A program made the position numbers and the translations under genes. The notes under the pieces are model-generated. The model saw nothing but the letters and a program-made list of their open reading frames with translations, ran no database searches and was not told where the DNA came from. Positions 62,785 through 64,000 of a DNA stretch of 64,000 nt are shown here, piece after piece (within the stretch, counting starts at the first letter, position 1; every line of letters starts with the position of its first letter). The stretch lies in contig CAZSMR010000001.1 of NCBI GenBank assembly GCA_964608185.1, forward strand, positions 15,443-79,442, given 5' to 3'. This DNA is from Porticoccus sp964608185 (GTDB lineage Bacteria; Pseudomonadota; Gammaproteobacteria; Pseudomonadales; Porticoccaceae).

Positions 62785-63564
62785 CTAACTGCGTCTAGAG
62801 TTCAAAACATCCCCAAGATTAGAATTAGCAAAAATTGCTAAAATCATTAAGGCTACTGCTAAAGCTGACCACTGAAAAGCATAACCTGTATGTTTCCCTG
62901 GCTGAACATTCACAATGAACCAACCTGTAGTGAGCGCTCCTGGTTCTTTTTCATCCAATCTAAGACTGAAGTCATAAAAAGGTATTTCAAGCTTCTTTGA
63001 TATTAATTCGGTATCCATACTTTGGATGACTATTCTACTTTCTCCTTTAACCCATGGATCGTCACCAAGCATAATTTGCTTTCCCGGCGAACGGTACAAA
63101 TAACCAACCAAAGTTGTTTCAGCAGGGATCTGCGATATTTCTGGTAAAATTCTACGATCTAAATCTGCAGCAATCCAGCCACGATTTACTAAAATCCATT
63201 GCCCTCCAGTAGTTTTAAATGGGCTGATAACATCGTAACCTGGACGACTGTTGCGAACACGATTATCTAATAACAAGGTAGATTTGTTATCGTACTGTCC
63301 TTGAACTTTTACCCTCACGTAATCTGGTCGCTTTGACTCATTGCTTGTATCAGGATATGTTTTCTTTATAATTTTTAGTGTAACCGGGTCAGCTGTTTGT
63401 CGATCTTTATATGTCTCTAGTAAATTATGTTTTTCGTCGGCTCTATCGAGCTGCCAAAACGCTAAGCTAATAGTCACAGGAAGAAAAAATAATACAAACA
63501 AAAGTATCTTCCAGTTAAATTGCCATTGAAATTGAGTTTTACTCTTTTCAGACCCTAAAATCAC
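62785..63564 (-). CDS. surf1: SURF1 family cytochrome oxidase assembly protein
   Basis: Inner-membrane assembly factor for heme-A oxidases. The 259-residue protein has a helix near each end (about 15-35 and 230-250) with a large periplasmic domain between. It shows the SURF1 segments LAFWQLDRADEKHNLL near 34-49, VNRGWIAADLDRR near 125-137, and WFIVNVQPGKHTGYAFQWSALA near 217-238. The length fits bacterial SURF1. It starts the surf1-ctaA-ctaB-sco transcript and diverges from the DUF2909 gene. Confidence 0.93.
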   Translation of the reverse strand: MILGSEKSKTQFQWQFNWKILLFVLFFLPVTISLAFWQLDRADEKHNLLETYKDRQTADPVTLKIIKKTYPDTSNESKRPDYVRVKVQGQYDNKSTLLLDNRVRNSRPGYDVISPFKTTGGQWILVNRGWIAADLDRRILPEISQIPAETTLVGYLYRSPGKQIMLGDDPWVKGESRIVIQSMDTELISKKLEIPFYDFSLRLDEKEPGALTTGWFIVNVQPGKHTGYAFQWSALAVALMILAIFANSNLGDVLNSRRS

Positions 63565-63691
63565 AAATTAGCCTTTTTTAGTTAACAAAAAAATACTTTA
63601 TAGTCGTTATTTACAGGTTGATTCACTTATTTTAATATTTTACGCTACAATACTATTGTATTAGATTTTCAGTCTTGGAGAAGAACTATTT

Positions 63692-63949
63692 ATGCTTCTA
63701 AAAGCTATTATTGTTATTTTGTTTATAGGTATCGTCATAAGTCTTAGTAGCGCCTTAGTCTTCTTAATGAAGGATGTTGGAAACGCTAAAAGAAGAACTC
63801 TTTACGCTTTAGGAATTCGTATTTCTTTAGCTGTTTTATTACTTCTGACAATTTCTTGGGGTATCTACTCTGGGCAACTCGGCAGTAAGGCACCTTGGGA
63901 CAAAAAACTGCATCCCGAACGAATTCTCTCATCAACCCTAACATCTTAG
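63692..63949 (+). CDS. DUF2909 (twin transmembrane) family protein
   Basis: A small membrane protein, 85 residues, with two predicted helices: AIIVILFIGIVISLSSALVF (5-24) and a second near 43-62, joined by the loop MKDVGNAKRRTLYALGIR. It ends GQLGSKAPWDKKLHPE and a short tail. This is the DUF2909 family, regularly found opposite surf1 in cytochrome oxidase clusters of Pseudomonas-like bacteria. Function is unknown. An AGGA-like sequence (GGAGAAG) sits about 8 bases before the ATG. The remaining bases to the right edge (63950-64000) show no gene I can identify. Confidence 0.9.
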   Translation: MLLKAIIVILFIGIVISLSSALVFLMKDVGNAKRRTLYALGIRISLAVLLLLTISWGIYSGQLGSKAPWDKKLHPERILSSTLTS

Positions 63950-64000
63950 TTATATAAAGTATGGATACTATTTAAATTTCGGCTATCAGTCCACCCTGAG

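Noticed and set aside
63950..64000. 3' end of cytochrome oxidase subunit III on the minus strand
   Set aside because: Expected by synteny, but the few codons visible in any frame do not resemble the subunit III C-terminus, so I do not annotate it.

Overview
The window looks like a scaffold from an AT-rich (by eye roughly 35-40 % GC) gammaproteobacterium, probably uncultured and marine. Two runs of N (10 and 100 bases) show that it is a draft or metagenome assembly. Gene order repeatedly matches Pseudomonas and relatives: zapA-6S RNA-ygfA; tkt beside an ArsR-type regulator and metK; metX-metW-DUF4426-rdgB-hemW; trxA-rho; cytochrome c4/dsbA beside engB and polA; zur-znuCB opposite znuA; SCO-ctaB-ctaA-surf1 opposite a DUF2909 gene. 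No transposon, phage, CRISPR, tRNA or rRNA was seen. Nearly all genes are housekeeping. The clearest accessory insert is an acetone carboxylase operon.

Layout. 1-4.9 kb: zapA end, 6S RNA, folate cyclo-ligase, pyruvate kinase, threonine deaminase, ribose-5-phosphate isomerase. 4.9-12.5 kb (minus): a sugar-phosphate operon tkt-epd-pgk-fba, continuing into a MFS transporter and the kinase srkA. 12.6-17.9 kb (plus): the S-adenosylmethionine cycle, with an ArsR/methyltransferase regulator (SahR-like), metK, ahcY, metF, then rsmE. A near-perfect palindrome sits in the divergent tkt/regulator promoter region. 17.9-24.3 kb (minus): secB, then the acxABC acetone carboxylase operon with a 571-bp upstream region that contains a perfect 7-1-7 Fur-type palindrome. 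24.3-28.1 kb: gshA (cut by an assembly gap), a small secreted protein of unknown function, dsbB, lrgA/lrgB. 28.1-35.1 kb (minus): FKBP isomerase, DUF2390, elbB, trmB, DUF423, rpoH, ftsX-ftsE-ftsY. 35.2-38 kb: rsmD, coaD, mutM, rpmG, rpmB. 38-48 kb (plus): coaBC, argB, slmA, metX, metW, DUF4426, rdgB, purU, hemW, trxA, rho. 48-52.6 kb (minus): pdxH, serA, serC, dsbA, cytochrome c4. 52.7-56.2 kb: engB and polA convergent, with a terminator and a possible small RNA between them. 56.2-59.4 kb: zinc uptake (znuA, zur, znuC, znuB). 59.4-64 kb: assembly factors for a heme-A cytochrome oxidase.

How it fits together. metX/metW (methionine entry), metF (methyl-THF), metK and ahcY (SAM use and SAH recycling) are all present, with a likely SAH/SAM-sensing regulator. 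epd, serC and pdxH, with the SerA relative, touch the DXP-dependent vitamin B6 pathway as well as serine synthesis. dsbA and dsbB supply periplasmic disulfides. SCO, ctaA, ctaB, surf1 and a SCO-like protein point to an aa3-type oxidase just beyond the right edge. The acx operon suggests growth on, or detoxification of, acetone by ATP-driven carboxylation to acetoacetate.

The most notable items are the acx operon with its regulatory region, the SahR-like palindrome, a candidate small RNA at the Spot 42/ErsA locus, and an apparent loss of one heme-ligand histidine in CtaA. No clearly new biological system was found; most of the window is ordinary chromosomal sequence.
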